Positions 32,062 to 43,690 of a DNA stretch of 64,000 nucleotides are shown piece after piece. Under the pieces are notes generated by a model. It was given only the letters and a program-made list of their open reading frames with translations, was not told where the DNA came from and searched no databases. Source of the DNA: Forficula auricularia (Eukaryota > Arthropoda > Insecta > Dermaptera > Forficulidae); assembly GCA_024734495.1 (NCBI GenBank), contig JALMQS010000133.1, positions 865,182-929,181 of the forward strand, written 5' to 3'. Each line of letters begins with the position of its first letter. Positions within the stretch are counted from its first letter, which is position 1. A program made the position numbers and the translations under genes.

Positions 32062-33132
32062 TAATAAGTTCCTGGAGCACCGAGCGATGCTCGGTAACTT
32101 TTTGCTTCTAAATAGCTTAAGTTTCAAATTTCAAAGTTCTGCGACTTTCCGAAGACGAGATATGAACGATTCAAATATTTATTTTGCGACATGACTAATT
32201 TACACCCCCTTCCTTTATATCAATCGGATTAAAATTTATACACGACTAATAACTGATGAGACTTGATAAGTACACCAATTTTTAGCGAAATCCTTATAGC
32301 CGTTTTCGAGAAACCGATTCTATATATATATATATATATCAAGAATTGCTTATTTAATGGAGGCACCGAACGATGCTCGGTAACTTTTTCCTTCAATTAA
32401 AAGATTTATTTTAATATTATTTTTAATTTAAAATTCTAATAAAAATGGCGATTTTTATTTTAGAGCCGATTTCAAATATATAGTATTCGCCCACTGTACC
32501 CCCCCCCCCCCACACACACACTTCCACCCCTCTCGACCCCACCATCGAAATCTCACCCTACCCCCGGAATCCCCATCACTGCACCCCCCTCTTGTACCTG
32601 TTTTGATTCAACCACATGATTCATTTTTATTTTTCCAATTGTTAATAAATGAAACCAATCAAAATGTGTTATTTTTTCAGAAAATTGAGACCTGCTTATG
32701 CGAAAGATATTTTTAAATAAATTCTTGATTATTTTTTATTCTTTTAAATAAATAAGGTTCTTTATAAAAACAATTATAAAACGTTTATTAATAATTCTAA
32801 CGTTTAGGGAGAACAAATTATGATAAAAATCACTTCTTCAAGGCCTTTGAGAACAATGAATTAACCCAGCCCATTGTCTGTCTGGGTAGAAAAACAAAAG
32901 AGTAACCTTTTTTAAAAGCTCAAGAGTGCCATTTTTCTACATGAGTATAATTAATTTGATTACGAAAAATACCATCAAAAACAATTTTGTCGAAGATGAG
33001 ACTTGTCAAACCAAAAACCCCATAACCCGTGAATTTCATCAAAATCGGTAGAGCCATTTTCAAAATAGAAATAAGAAACAAATATATATATATATAAATA
33101 TATATACAATTTTTGCTCGTTTAATAAGAGTA
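32062..33132 (-). mobile_element. Helitron/Helentron-like family H2 (fragment plus copy)
   Basis: CACCGAGCGATGCTCGGTAAC at 32079 and, slightly altered, at 32362 is a terminal hairpin (ACCGAGC-GAT-GCTCGGT). From 32362 the sequence to TTTTTGCTCGTTTAATAAGA at 33132 matches 47366-48190. Read on the minus strand it starts TCTACTCTTATTAAACGAGC and ends with the hairpin. A short fragment (32062-32110) precedes the fuller copy. There is no coding; the 3' end lacks CTRR. Confidence 0.6.
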
Positions 33133-33689
33133 GATTAGTACCTACCTGGAACAAGAAATATTTCCGAAAATTTTTCTTTTAAAAGAAACGTCTTCAGATA
33201 TATCTTACATGACTTTTTTTTAAGAGTATCATAAATTATAAGCATCTTACCATATATAAGGTCCGGAAATATGTATTTGTGGAGACTTTGGCGACTGACT
33301 GGTCGTTTCCGGTTCCTGATTCCAATAAAAGAGGCTGACGAGAGGTATATGGTACATTCATAATGTCGAAATAGCTTAACTTTGGCTTCTTTTAACTTGG
33401 ACAGTATAAACAATAGATAATACGAATAAGTAAAATATTTAGTATTTTTGATGGAATGTTTGAAAAAATCAATATTCCGGCCGCATGAAGAACTTCACCC
33501 ATTGGTCACCATAAAGGGAAATAATTTTTTATTTCATTTAATCAGCCAATAGTCAATTCTTTTATCTTTTATAATCACGAATTAAAAAATAATTGAATAT
33601 TGTAGCTCTTGTCCGAAATCGAACTTGAATTTGAATTTGATATTGAGCATTTTAACTAATTCAATTTTAAATAATTTTTATAAAAAATA

Positions 33690-34750
33690 AAACCGACTAC
33701 AAAAAAATTAAATTCAACAAAAAAAATAATAAGAACTCAAAAATCAAATAAAATGCTCTAAAAGGTATAAAATAATTATCTTATTTAGTTAGAACTAAGC
33801 GATGAAATATTTACATGAAATCACTTTTTGAAGTCGGTGCCAAACATATACATTTTATGAATCGAACTCGACGGATCTTACTTTTAGTAAGTTTGGCGGG
33901 TACACTCGCTTAGAGTGTTTACCACCGACTTCAAAAAGTGATTTCATGTTAATATTTCATCGTTTAGTTGTAACTAAATTAGAAAATTATTTTATACCTT
34001 TTACAGCATTTTATTTGCTTTTTGAGTTCTTATTATTTTATTTGTTGAATTTAATTTTTTTGAAGTCGGTTTTATTTTTTTTTTAAATTATTTTTATTTT
34101 TCTCTTTTTAGTGATCTTATTAATAGTGACTTAAGATAATACATTGCATGCATCTCGTAAGAGAAAGCGTCGGGTAAATGAATAAGAAAATGATAATAAA
34201 ATTCAATTCATAAATATAGAAATTATCTCGAAACGTTTGCGGGCTTTAACTGAACGTTTTAAGATTGTTTTTTATTTATAAAAGTTTTTATTTATTATGA
34301 TTTCGATTATTTGCTCAAGAATTGAAGATTTACGTTATTTCGTCATTGTAAATATCATCAGAATTTGGCCAAATTAATATGGGACCATCCTTAAGGTACC
34401 CCTTTCCAATAAAAAAGAATTATCGAAATCGGTCCACGTGGCAAAAAGTTATCGCTGAACATACATAAAATAAATAAATAAATAGTTAGATATCTAGACT
34501 ACCTTGGAGCTGTACTGATCCAAACGCAGAAAGAATCGTGAAAATTGGTCAATAAACAAAGAAGTTATACGAGAACAAACATAACAAAAAAGGTCAATAT
34601 CGATGAATAAAAAAACGGGACCAATCGCAAACTATACAGGACCAAATACAAAAAACAATCATCAAAATCGGTTGACAATTGACGAAGAAATCAGGCAAGA
34701 TAGACACAAAAAAAATCAGTCGAATTGAGAACCTCCTCCTTTTTGTTGGT
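33690..34750 (-). mobile_element. Family Q element, copy 2
   Basis: The hairpin end AAAATAAAACCGACTACAAA is at 33690 and the other end CTCCTCCTTTTTGTTGGTTA is at 34750. The hairpin arms span about 33700-34075. The middle has ACATCAGAATTTGGCCAAAT-type text shared with 39340-40395. No protein was seen. Confidence 0.75.
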
Positions 34751-36495
34751 TAAAAATATAAATAAATAACTGTACTAATTAAAATCTTCAAAATGTAGTC
34801 TGAATTTGAACTTGATTTATGACGTTGGCACGCCTGTAGTTAGTCAACCGATTGGGCGCAGAAGAATGAAAGCTGCGTAAGAGCTAGGCGAGTCCAGTCG
34901 TCGATGGAATGAATGCTCCAGAGCTTATGGCATGGAATTCCATCAAGTATGCATGAAAGGATAATTTTTACATGAGCTTTAATTAGGTAGAGAATAGAAA
35001 ATATAGAGTTTAACATATAAACATTCGAGTTTCCCCGATTTGATGCCTCAGTTCCATTATATCAATGTGATTTTGCTTTTTAACAAGTTACTTTGACCAG
35101 GGAGCACCACAAAAAATACATAAATAAATAATAAATCTAGTAGAAATAAAATCAGAAATATTTCCAAAAATGTTTCTTTTATTTGTTTTTAAAAGAAAAA
35201 TCTTAAAAATTAAACTTTTACAATTTTCGATAAAAAGGTAACCAATTCGGATTTCGTTTCTCCGTTTTATTAATGCTTCTTAACTTCTCGGATTAATCGA
35301 GTAATAACCGAAGCATTCAGCCATGAGGATGAGTCCGACGCCACCCGGAAATTTGTTTTATGAACGAATGACGATTCGGCTAATTTCGGTTTTAATTTTA
35401 TACCTACAAACAAGATTACTTATACTACGAAAACAATTTATTATTTAATAAATTAAAGGTTGACATTTTCTTTAAATCACACAATTCCAAAATCGGACTG
35501 GGTACTCAAAGAATAAGCCGTTATAAACGTTGTAGTTATATTTTTTTTAGCCATTGGTTGTTCTTGTGTTAATTTTCATCGATTTTTTGTGAATAAAAAT
35601 TTTGTCAATCACATGAGTAGTTGAAATGAAAGAAATCAGTAAGCAGCTGTAAAATCCAGTTTCATTTCACGAATCATCATTTATTTTCATATGGTTTTAA
35701 AACAGCTAATTTATTGAATCATTTTTAATTTATTTAATAATTGATGTTTCTAATTTTCTAAAATAACTTAAATAGAGCATATTTAAGTCCCTGTTTACAT
35801 GGTATCTACTGAACATTTCAAGCTGAGAATATAAATGTCTCCCTGAAAAGCTCATTAAAATGAATTTTATTTAATTTAAAATATGATAAAAATTTCATTT
35901 ATTCTTTAAATTCGTGCTTAGGCCAAGTATTGACCTATTTACATCGTTAATCATCCTCGAAAAATTTTAGTAAAGTTTGTTTCAGCAAAATTGTTTAAAA
36001 TAAAAAAATATATATATTTACAATTTTTAAGATGTTTTTAAGCCTTTTTATTGAAGGTGGGCATTTTAAACATGTTCAATTTTTGACTTTTGCTTTTATG
36101 TTCTAGAAAAGCAGAAACTTGCATAAATGTTATTTTTACAAAAACCATATAGGTATATCAGCCCATTCCATTTCGGTTTTAATTTTACACCTACAACAAG
36201 ATTACCTATACGACGAAAACAATTTATTTATATATATAAAATGGAAAAGTATGTACCATATATATGTTTGTATCATCCAAACGATCTGATTGGGCAGTAC
36301 ATAGCCAATGGCAAAACATTAAATTATTAGAACGATTCTGATTGGCCAGATAGTGATCGTGCTTGGCCAGTGTGTTAAATAAATCTTTTATTATTGTTGA
36401 ATCGTTTTTATTCAGCACATTCTTTCAATACTTAGAGTATTATTTTGAATTTCAATTATTAAATTGGTATGAATGAGAAGCTCACCGCTAAGGGC
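34751..36495. other. Mostly unrecognised; small local duplication
   Basis: TTCGGTTTTAATTTTATACC (about 35384-35440) recurs at 36172-36225 with the following GACGAAAACAATTTAT text. A TATATATATAAAATGG start near 36228 resembles a Helitron 5' end but no 3' end was placed. No gene was seen. Confidence 0.4.
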
Positions 36496-36504
36496 TAGGT
36501 GACG

Positions 36505-36552
36505 CCGGGCCGAAGGCCACATCAGAACACATCAGAACACGTCAGCTTATTT
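36505..36552 (+). mobile_element. Family P terminal fragment
   Basis: GGCCACATCAGAACACATCA followed by GAACACGTCAGCTTATTT is the P right end with a 10-bp internal repeat, preceded by a GCCGGGCCGAAGGCC hairpin. Confidence 0.55.
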
Positions 36553-36742
36553 GTATTTTAAACCGATTTTATAGGAGGGGAATCAAAAAAATTTTATCAT
36601 TCCATTTTTAATGTGCACCCTATTATATATCATTTATAAATTAGATTAAATTTAATGTCAATTAAAACTACGATAATCTAAATGGGGTTATTTAATTTAA
36701 TTGTTTATTTGTTTGTGTGTGCATTTAGAATCGTTTAACAAA

Positions 36743-36986
36743 TTAGCCGAGCAGAGCAGAGCAGAGCAGGCAGCTAGCTCTCTGCCAGCTGACCAGCTGA
36801 CCAGCTGACCACGGCCACCTGTCCAGTTGTTCTGTGCACCTGTTTTGTTCATGGACCAATATATCTTGGGTTCGACGGGCGTCCACCAACCCGAGTTCAA
36901 TCAACGTCACTGCCACTGTAAGAGTAATGGCCAGAGCACACCACCAAACCACCCTTACCACTCTTACCACCCTTCCCTTACCACCC
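36743..36986 (-). other. Candidate exon: open frame with hydrophobic segment, no ATG
   Basis: On the minus strand a T-rich tract ends in ACAAAG at 36986, like a splice acceptor. The frame then reads a valine/leucine-rich segment (VVWWCALAITLTVAVTLIEL) followed by GLVDARRTQDILVHEQNRCT. It resembles a secretion signal with a plausible cut after VDA. CAG/GTGG at 36819/36818 could be a donor. There is no in-frame ATG, so it would be an internal exon or a chance frame. The adjoining GCAGA and CTGACCAG short repeats argue for caution. No family can be named. Confidence 0.2.
36750..36812. repeat. Short tandem repeats GCAGA and CAGCTGAC
   Basis: GCAGAGCAGAGCAGAGCAG, then CAGCTGACCAGCTGACCAGC, side by side. 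Confidence 0.75.
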
Positions 36987-37426
36987 TTTGTAAAAAAAAA
37001 TAAAAAAGATAAATTTACATTTGTTCGTTTCTACTCCCACTGACCGAACAAACCAACCCTGTATTATTTTTTATTTGTTCAAACCGACAAAAGTGATGTA
37101 TTCGAGGGGATGATAAAATATTATAAACTCTATAAATTATTATTATCTTTTTATTTATAAGTGTAACGTTTAAGAAATATCTTGTTAAATTTTTATAAAT
37201 GTATATTAATATAAATATAAAGATATTTGCATTTTTATTAAAGAGAGAGAAAAAAATATAGAAGATATTTTATATAGAGATAACGTAAATGGGTTGTTTT
37301 TACGTTACTTAACGTTTGTATTTACATTTTATCTAGAATTGAGTATTTCACATTTTTACTTCCACTTTAGAATATAATATATATTAAAAATTACTTCGTA
37401 TGAAACATTAGTGGGTGTGTTTAAAT

Positions 37427-37460
37427 CAGGGTTGTCCAACCCTTTGACCCCAGTAAATAG
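37427..37460 (+). mobile_element. hAT-type terminal remnant
   Basis: CAGGGTTGTCCAACCCTTTG resembles the left end of the 28353 element. No partner end was placed. Confidence 0.5.
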
Positions 37461-38100
37461 AGGATCCAAAAATTGGTTCAGCTTACATTAATTTCGGGAA
37501 AAGATTTTTTCTAGGATCGTTTGGAATGGTGTAGGTATGCCAAATCTAAGTTCGCGACCTCAAAAGTGTGGGGGACAAATTTTGGTTGCCGAAAAACCTC
37601 GAAATTTTCAGACTTTTTTCAGTTTTTTGCTTATAACTCGAAAACGGTCCATATTTTTTCTGTAAGTATAGAGCCTGGAAAAAAAAATTAAGTGGGAGAT
37701 AAATTTAACCTAATCTATCGCACGGAGAATTTACCACTGCTCGAAGCCCCTAAAAACTTAGTAAATTGGATTATACCTAACTTTCTGAGATTTGACTCGT
37801 GATCCCGGCTTCTTTCCTTCTACTCTTTTCTTTTCCCGATGGAGAGGCCAGCCCATACAGGCCTTTAGGGGAGGCACCTTCTGGTGTATCTCCTTCTCAC
37901 ATCAATATCATTAAAAAATATATATATATATTTTGTAAATCCTGCCCGTTGCCATCTCTAGTGTTGTGCTTAGAATGCTCAACATTAACTGGTATAGGCA
38001 ACAGTAAATTTTACTTAAGTTATAAAAAGCTTAAATGTAAAATTCTGCTAACAACTGAATGAAATTTTCAGGCCATATTGATATTTTTATATATACCTAA
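37461..38100. other. No gene seen
   Basis: It includes a GCTTATAACTCGAAAACGGT segment of the kind seen in dispersed repeats, and GC-richer text at 37800-37900. Nothing was identified. Confidence 0.4.
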
Positions 38101-38102
38101 AT

Positions 38103-38200
38103 GTCAGAAGGATATCGTCTCTAGTCTTAAGCCAACTGTCCGGGTTCGACTCCTGAATCAGGTGGTCCCTTCTGACTATATAGATAGATAGATAGATAGA
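38103..38200 (+). repeat. tRNA-like element with 9-bp inverted ends and a GATA tail
   Basis: GTCAGAAGG (38103-38111) and CCTTCTGAC (38168-38176) are perfectly complementary. Between them is a box-B-like GGTTCGACTCC (38143-38153), as in RNA polymerase III internal promoters. (GATA)n follows. The cloverleaf is incomplete, so it is a tRNA-derived repeat, not a tRNA gene. It has the same general plan as 55098-55230 and 55437-55540. Confidence 0.55.
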
Positions 38201-38204
38201 TGAA

Positions 38205-39335
38205 AGACGCGCGTTGCTTTGATAAAAAATGTAAATATATTTAAAAAATAATAATAATTTTGAAAATAAATTGAAAATGCAAATAATTATAGAATAGGTA
38301 TTAAAACAGTAAATGAATTATATATTACTTGTCAAAATTATTCCCTTAACCAAAAATAATATTAAGAGTTGAAAGATTTCCAAAAAGCTATTATCGGCTA
38401 TCTTGTTTGTTTGCTTTTATTCCCCAGAGAGGCGCTGGCGTTGTTTCCTCAAAATTTTTTGATATCTATAAAAACACTCGTGTATTTGAATGGAATGTTG
38501 TGTGAAAATTTCAAAGAAATCGATGAAGAACTTTCGGAGGTCCTTCAACGTATCACTTAAGCGTAACAGTACATTTTTATTTATTTAGATATAAAATTGA
38601 CAACAGCCATACCACGTTGAAAGCACCAGTTCTCGTCTTTCTGACATATATAAAACATAATTATCTAATAATATCTTTTGATTCTTGGTATTAAATATCT
38701 ATATTTTTTCGTTAAAGCTAATTAAAAAGAAAAATAGAATAAATATCTGTTGCCTCTTGCCATCTCTGACTTAGTTAGTGCCTTGTATGCCCCAACATTG
38801 ACTCAGTGAATTGTTCCTTTCATGCTCCATTCTAGTCTCACTTTATGTCTCTGATAATATGAAATGCCTGAGGTATGGGTCTCGGGCTGATTGAGGAAAA
38901 TAACTAGAGTTTACCTCCAATCTCATTTCCTCTAGTAAGCCTCTTTACTTGTGCTAATAGTGGAATTGAAAACAGGATCAAAACATCTTTCGACTCTGGC
39001 TCCTATTCATACATACATACAATGATCAAATGAATTCACTTAATGAAGGTGTCAATTTCTTGTTTGATTAAAATTTTATTCACTTATATTTTTAGGTTTT
39101 ATATCTATCTGGCTTTTTGTTTTAACATTTATACTTATGATGAAGCCGAAATATTATCTGTTATTTCTCAATTACTCAGTTGGATATATAAAATTCGTCC
39201 ATTCCATCGGATCTAATAAATGATACCATCTTATGATTTTCTAAGATGATTTAAATCTCTTTCTATCGACAACTTTAAATTTCTAATAGATAAAAAATAT
39301 TAGAATTATAATTTATTATTTAAACCGTTATTATA
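38205..39335. other. No gene seen
   Basis: AT-rich. A frame at 38369-38560 is short and unrecognised. CATA microsatellite at about 39010. Confidence 0.4.
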
Positions 39336-39341
39336 TTTTTA

Positions 39342-40395
39342 ACCGACTTCAAAAATGGAGGAGTTTCTCAATTCGACTAATTTTTTTTTGTGTGTCTATG
39401 TTACCTCATATCTCTGCCAATTGTTAACCGATTTTGATGATTTTTTTGGAATGGGTTCAGTCTAGTTTCCAATTGGTAAAAATATAAATTTCATTGGTAT
39501 TGAACCTTTTTTGTTATGTTTGTTCACGTATAACTTCTTTGTTTATTGACCAATTTTAAGGATTCTTTCTGCGTTTGGATCAGTACAGCTCCAAGGTAGT
39601 CTAGATATCTAACTATTTATTTATTTATTTTATGTATGTTCAGCGATAACTTTTTGCCACGTGGACCGATTTCGATGAATCTTTTTTTATTGGAAAGGTG
39701 GTACCTTAGGGATGGTCCCATATTAATTTGGTCAAGTTCTGATGATATGATCAATGACGAAATAACGTAAATATCCATTTCTTATGAGCAAATAATCGAA
39801 ATTATAAAAAATAAAATCATTTGTAAAAAAAATCTTAAAACATTCATTTAAAACCCACAAACGTTTCGAGAGAATTCCTATATTTATGAATTGAATTTTA
39901 TTATCTTTTTCTGATTCATTCGCCCGACGCTTTCTTTTACGAGATGCATTCAAGGTATTATATTAAGTCACTATTAATAACATCACTAAAAATAGAAAAA
40001 TAAAAATAATTTTTATAAAAAAAATAAAACCGACTTCAAAAAAATTAAATGCAACAAATAAAATAATAAGAACTCAAAAATAAAATAAAATTCACTAAAA
40101 GGTATAAAATAAATTTACTAAACGACGAAATAGAGTATTAACATGAAATCACTTTTTGAAGTAGGTGCTAAACAAACTATAGCTATAAGCGAGCTTATCC
40201 GCCAAACGTACTAAGTAAGATCCGTCGAGTTCGATTCATAATATGTATATTTTTGACTTCAAAAAGTGATTTTATGTTAATATTTCGTCGTTTAGTAAAT
40301 TTGTTTTATACATTTTTAGTGAATTTTATTTTATTTTTGAGTTCTTATTATTTTATTTGTTGCATTTAATTTTTTGAAGTCAGTTTTATTTTTTT
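39342..40395 (+). mobile_element. Family Q element, copy 3
   Basis: It starts AACCGACTTCAAAAATGGAG and GAGTTTCTCAATTCGAC and ends with a hairpin finishing TTTTTGAAGTCAGTTTTATT. The hairpin end, 40024-40390, is a palindrome with arms of about 160 bp. It is the longest uninterrupted Q copy in the window. Short open frames inside (39732-39953 minus) are not recognisable. The class is unknown; a fold-back or MITE-like origin is inferred. Confidence 0.78.
40024..40390. repeat. Palindromic hairpin end of Q
   Basis: AAAACCGACTTCAAAAAAAT to the loop around 40190-40230 and back to ATTTAATTTTTTGAAGTCAG. The loop holds GCGAGCTTATCCGCCAAACG and GATCCGTCGAGTTCGATTCA, both conserved in the other Q copies. 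Confidence 0.8.
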
Positions 40396-41160
40396 TATAA
40401 AAAATATTTTTCCTATTATCTTCTTTATATAATTATGGTGCATATTTGAACCTTTACTCGAAACACTAAATTCGAATTTACTTTACCTGGTTTATCTACC
40501 ATATTCTGCCTTTCCTAAACAAATTTTCCCAGCCAATTCATGCAATATTATCCCCCTGGCCCTCTCTCTATCCCCTCCCTCAAACTAAATTTACATACAA
40601 AATGCAACGTATCTATTTTCATCTTTAATCAATTTAAACTCCTGATGATGAGCTAATAATTCAAACGAAATATATTGCAATTTTTAACTATATTTATTTT
40701 TAAATTACTGTGAAACTCCAGCAACCTCAAACTCATTATAATTTAAAATTATTTTTATTTTCTTGTGGAAGCAGAAAAGTTTATTATTAATAAACGAAAC
40801 GTTACAAATTTATAATAATTGCTGGTGGGTTACTCTATATCCCCTGACATTATCAATTATTTCAACTATGAAGTATAAACCTAAAACCAAGGGCAGACCG
40901 TTAACTTTGGGAGACTACCCTACCCCATTTAAATAATTAATATTTGATACTTTATGCCAATCCAATAATAGTCTTTCAAACCCACCGTTTAAACTTAAAC
41001 TCTGGTACGAAAAAATTTTGTATTTGTTTTATTTTTTTCAATTTTTTTTTATGTTGCGGGCCATTTATTTGATAGGTTACAATTACACGGGCCGTAGAAA
41101 TTTTTCCCCACTATTAAATTAACCCACAAGTCGAACGTAATAATACAAAATTATTTATTT
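40396..41160. other. Unassigned; one decayed hammerhead-like motif and a hAT-like interior
   Basis: At about 40642-40680, CTGATGATGAGCTAATAATTCAAACGAAATATATTG is a family motif with a broken stem II, followed by CTGTGAAACTCC. Around 41055, TGTTGCGGGCCATTTA and ACGGGCCGTAGAA resemble hAT subterminal sequence. Confidence 0.4.
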
Positions 41161-41164
41161 TGTG

Positions 41165-41590
41165 TTTGTATAAATGTTTTTTACTTTATCCAATGCGAAG
41201 CATGGGGGAAGTATTGTAATGGGTCTCTCGGCAAGCGCGACTTCAAAGGGTCCTCAGGTAAAGACTACGGAACCCATGGACTCAATTAAGGTCACAAATT
41301 GAAGTATTCAATTAGATTGAATTTTAGCACGTGACGGTTTTGCCAAAAATTACCTGGAATCTCGTCGAGAGGCCAAAAAGTGCCATTTTTTTTGGAAGTC
41401 CGTGCGGATGTATGTATGTGTGTGTGTTATCGTTTTTTTCGTCCACGAATTTTTCCACACCGTTGCACCGATTGAATTGAAATTGAAAACCTACCAGTAT
41501 TTTAACAAAATGAAGCGCTGATTAGTTTTTGGTACATATCGGTCCACAAACATTAGTACTTTATTTCGGTACTTTTTTAGTTTTTTCTAA
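41165..41590 (-). mobile_element. Repeat family R, copy 2
   Basis: The reverse of 2858-3230: TTTTTACTTTATCCAATGCG at the start, CCTGAGGACCC-type and GGAACCCATGGACTCAATTA text, and CATATCGGTCC at the far end. It has one 209-bp unit and no satellite. Confidence 0.75.
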
Positions 41591-42465
41591 ATATCTTGAA
41601 AATGACTTGACCAATTTTGATGAAATTTAATATCCTAATTAAGTACCTTGGGGACCACAAAAAAGGTTAAATAAAGTTTTTAGTAAAATTATATTTTAAA
41701 GTACTTTACTCTAGAACATATTAATATTTCAAATGAATTTGGATAAAGTTTAGCAACGATCCGTTGAGGTTTATTTTAATACAAAACATGTTTTTTATAA
41801 AACATTATAATCTCCAATTTCTTAAGGAGCCACATAAATAAAGCCTCCAGTTTGACACACCTGGTTCATGCTAATCCAAGCCCATAAAGACCATGCCTAA
41901 ATCCATCCCTGTCTACAACCAAATAATATGATCTCTCAGTTGTTCATGAATTTAATGAAGGATCTTATATTAGAAGTCAATGCATTGGCAGATCATTTAT
42001 GTTCAATGAGGCATCTGAAAAAAACAATTGTTATTGAAATATTTTTAAAATAGTGTATTATTAATAGTGTTAATTGTTCGTGTTTCTATTTTTTGATTCT
42101 AATAATAAATTACATAGAAATTTTCAGTCAAGTTGATAAGAGTCCCCCTTTGTATCAACTACCCCTCGAAAAGAGGGTTGAAAAAGTAAATTTTTTCGAG
42201 ATTATCAAACGAAAATATATATTTTAAATTCTTAATAAAATATACTACTTAAAATGAGTATAGTTTCTGGAAAATTAATATTTTATTTTCGACGGTATGT
42301 TATTTCTCAAGGGTTCAATTACCCAGTTGTATATCGAAAATTTCTTTCGATCACCTAACAAGTCATTTCATTGAAGAAATTTTTATTTTTCAAGAATAAA
42401 ATAAATTTGCATCATATTTAAAATAAAATAAAATAATTTTAATGTCCTTTTCCGTGAGAAATTAA
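41591..42465. other. No gene; hAT end at 41835-41866
   Basis: GCCTCCAGTTTGACACACCTG, read in reverse, is CAGGTGTGTCAAACTGGAGG, a hAT-type end. It may be the right end of an element whose left part is the hAT-like sequence near 41050, with R inserted between. The rest is unrecognised. Confidence 0.45.
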
Positions 42466-42469
42466 TATT

Positions 42470-42770
42470 CTAATTAAAGTAAACAATTAAAGTAGATAAA
42501 TATTTCGTTATAGGATTACCTAGATTCTAGTTTTATTTTGTTGTAGTTTTCCCTTGATATAAAAATCTGCAGGGCTGATTCTGTTCAAATTTTGAAGATA
42601 ATTCGCGCATGACGCGTGACCGATTCCGATTTATTTGCTTCGCGTTGGATAAAATAAAAAACAATTAAAGTAGATAAATATCTCGTTATAGGATTACCTA
42701 GATTTTAGTTTTATTTTGTTCTATTATTCTCTTGATATAAAAATCTACAGGGCCGTGTTCAAATTCTTTC
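42470..42770 (+). repeat. Tandem duplication, about 187 bp period
   Basis: AACAATTAAAGTAGATAAAT through GGATTACCTAGATT and CTTGATATAAAAATCT-CAGGGC occurs at 42482 and again at 42662, with R-family terminal text between. Confidence 0.75.
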
Positions 42771-42954
42771 AATTTTGGATTATAGTGAATACTTTTTCTT
42801 TTTTCTCTTTTGTTTTTGCCCATTGAGTTGGGCTAGCTTGAAGATAATTTCAAGATATCGTGTGTCAGCCTCTGTTGTAATCTCGCAGGTGTAAAATGTG
42901 TATAAGCAAATCCAAAAAGAAGGGCGCTGAAAATTGGAGAGAAATAAAAATTTT

Positions 42955-43690
42955 TAAGAAAAAAATAAAAACCGACTTCAAAAAATTAAATGCAACAAAT
43001 ATAAAAAAATAGACTAAAAGGTAAAAAATAATTATTATCTTATTTAGTTACAACTAAACGACGAAATATTAACACGAAATTACTTTTTAAAGTCGGTGCC
43101 AAACAAACTATACCTATAAGCGAGCGTACCCGCCAAACGTACTAAGTAAGATCCGTCGAGTGCGATTCATAAAAGGTATATGTTTGGCACCAACATCAAA
43201 AAGTAATTTCGTGTTAATATTTCGTAGTTTAGTTGTAACTAAATAAGATAATAATTATTTTTTACCTTTTTAGTGTATTTTTATATTTGTTGCATTTAAT
43301 TTTTTGAAGTCGGTTTTTATTTTTTCTTAAAAATTTTTATTTTCTCTTTTTAGTGATGTTATTAATAGTGATTATATCATCAGAACTTGACCAAATTAAT
43401 ATGACACCATCCCTAAGACACCCCCTTTCGGATAAAAAAAGAACCATCGAAATCGGTTCATAAACAAAGAGGTTAGGTCTAAACAAACCTAATAAAAAAG
43501 GTCTAATACCTATGGAAAAAAATCGAAAAAAAAATGGGACCAATCGGAAGCTAGACTGGACCCAATGCAAAAAAATTTTCAAAATCGGTTGACAATTGGC
43601 GGAGATATGAGGTAACATAGGCACAAAAAAAAAAAAAAAAAATTCAGTCGAATAGAGAACCTCCTCCTTTTTTGAAGTCGGTTAAAAATA
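42955..43690 (-). mobile_element. Family Q element, copy 4
   Basis: The hairpin end AAAATAAAAACCGACTTCAA is at 42960; the other end CCTTTTTTGAAGTCGGTTAA is at 43690. It is shorter than the 39-kb copy. Hairpin arms span about 42965-43325. Confidence 0.75.

Noticed and set aside
32248..32300. CTGATGAGACTTG...GCGAAATC as a hammerhead
   Set aside because: No stem II or stem I complementarity could be drawn.
35315..35365. Textbook-like hammerhead (GGATGAGTCCGAC...CGGAAAT)
   Set aside because: TCCG/CGGA can pair, but the leading CTGATGA is incomplete and the GAAA after stem II is missing.
36743..36970. Class B GPCR N-terminal exon
   Set aside because: The resemblance (hydrophobic leader, then a helix with one Cys) is too weak; no ATG and no further receptor exons were seen. 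Kept only as a generic candidate exon.
38103..38176. Functional tRNA gene
   Set aside because: Box B is good, but D-arm and anticodon-arm pairing are poor and the acceptor-like helix is too long; it is called a tRNA-derived repeat instead.
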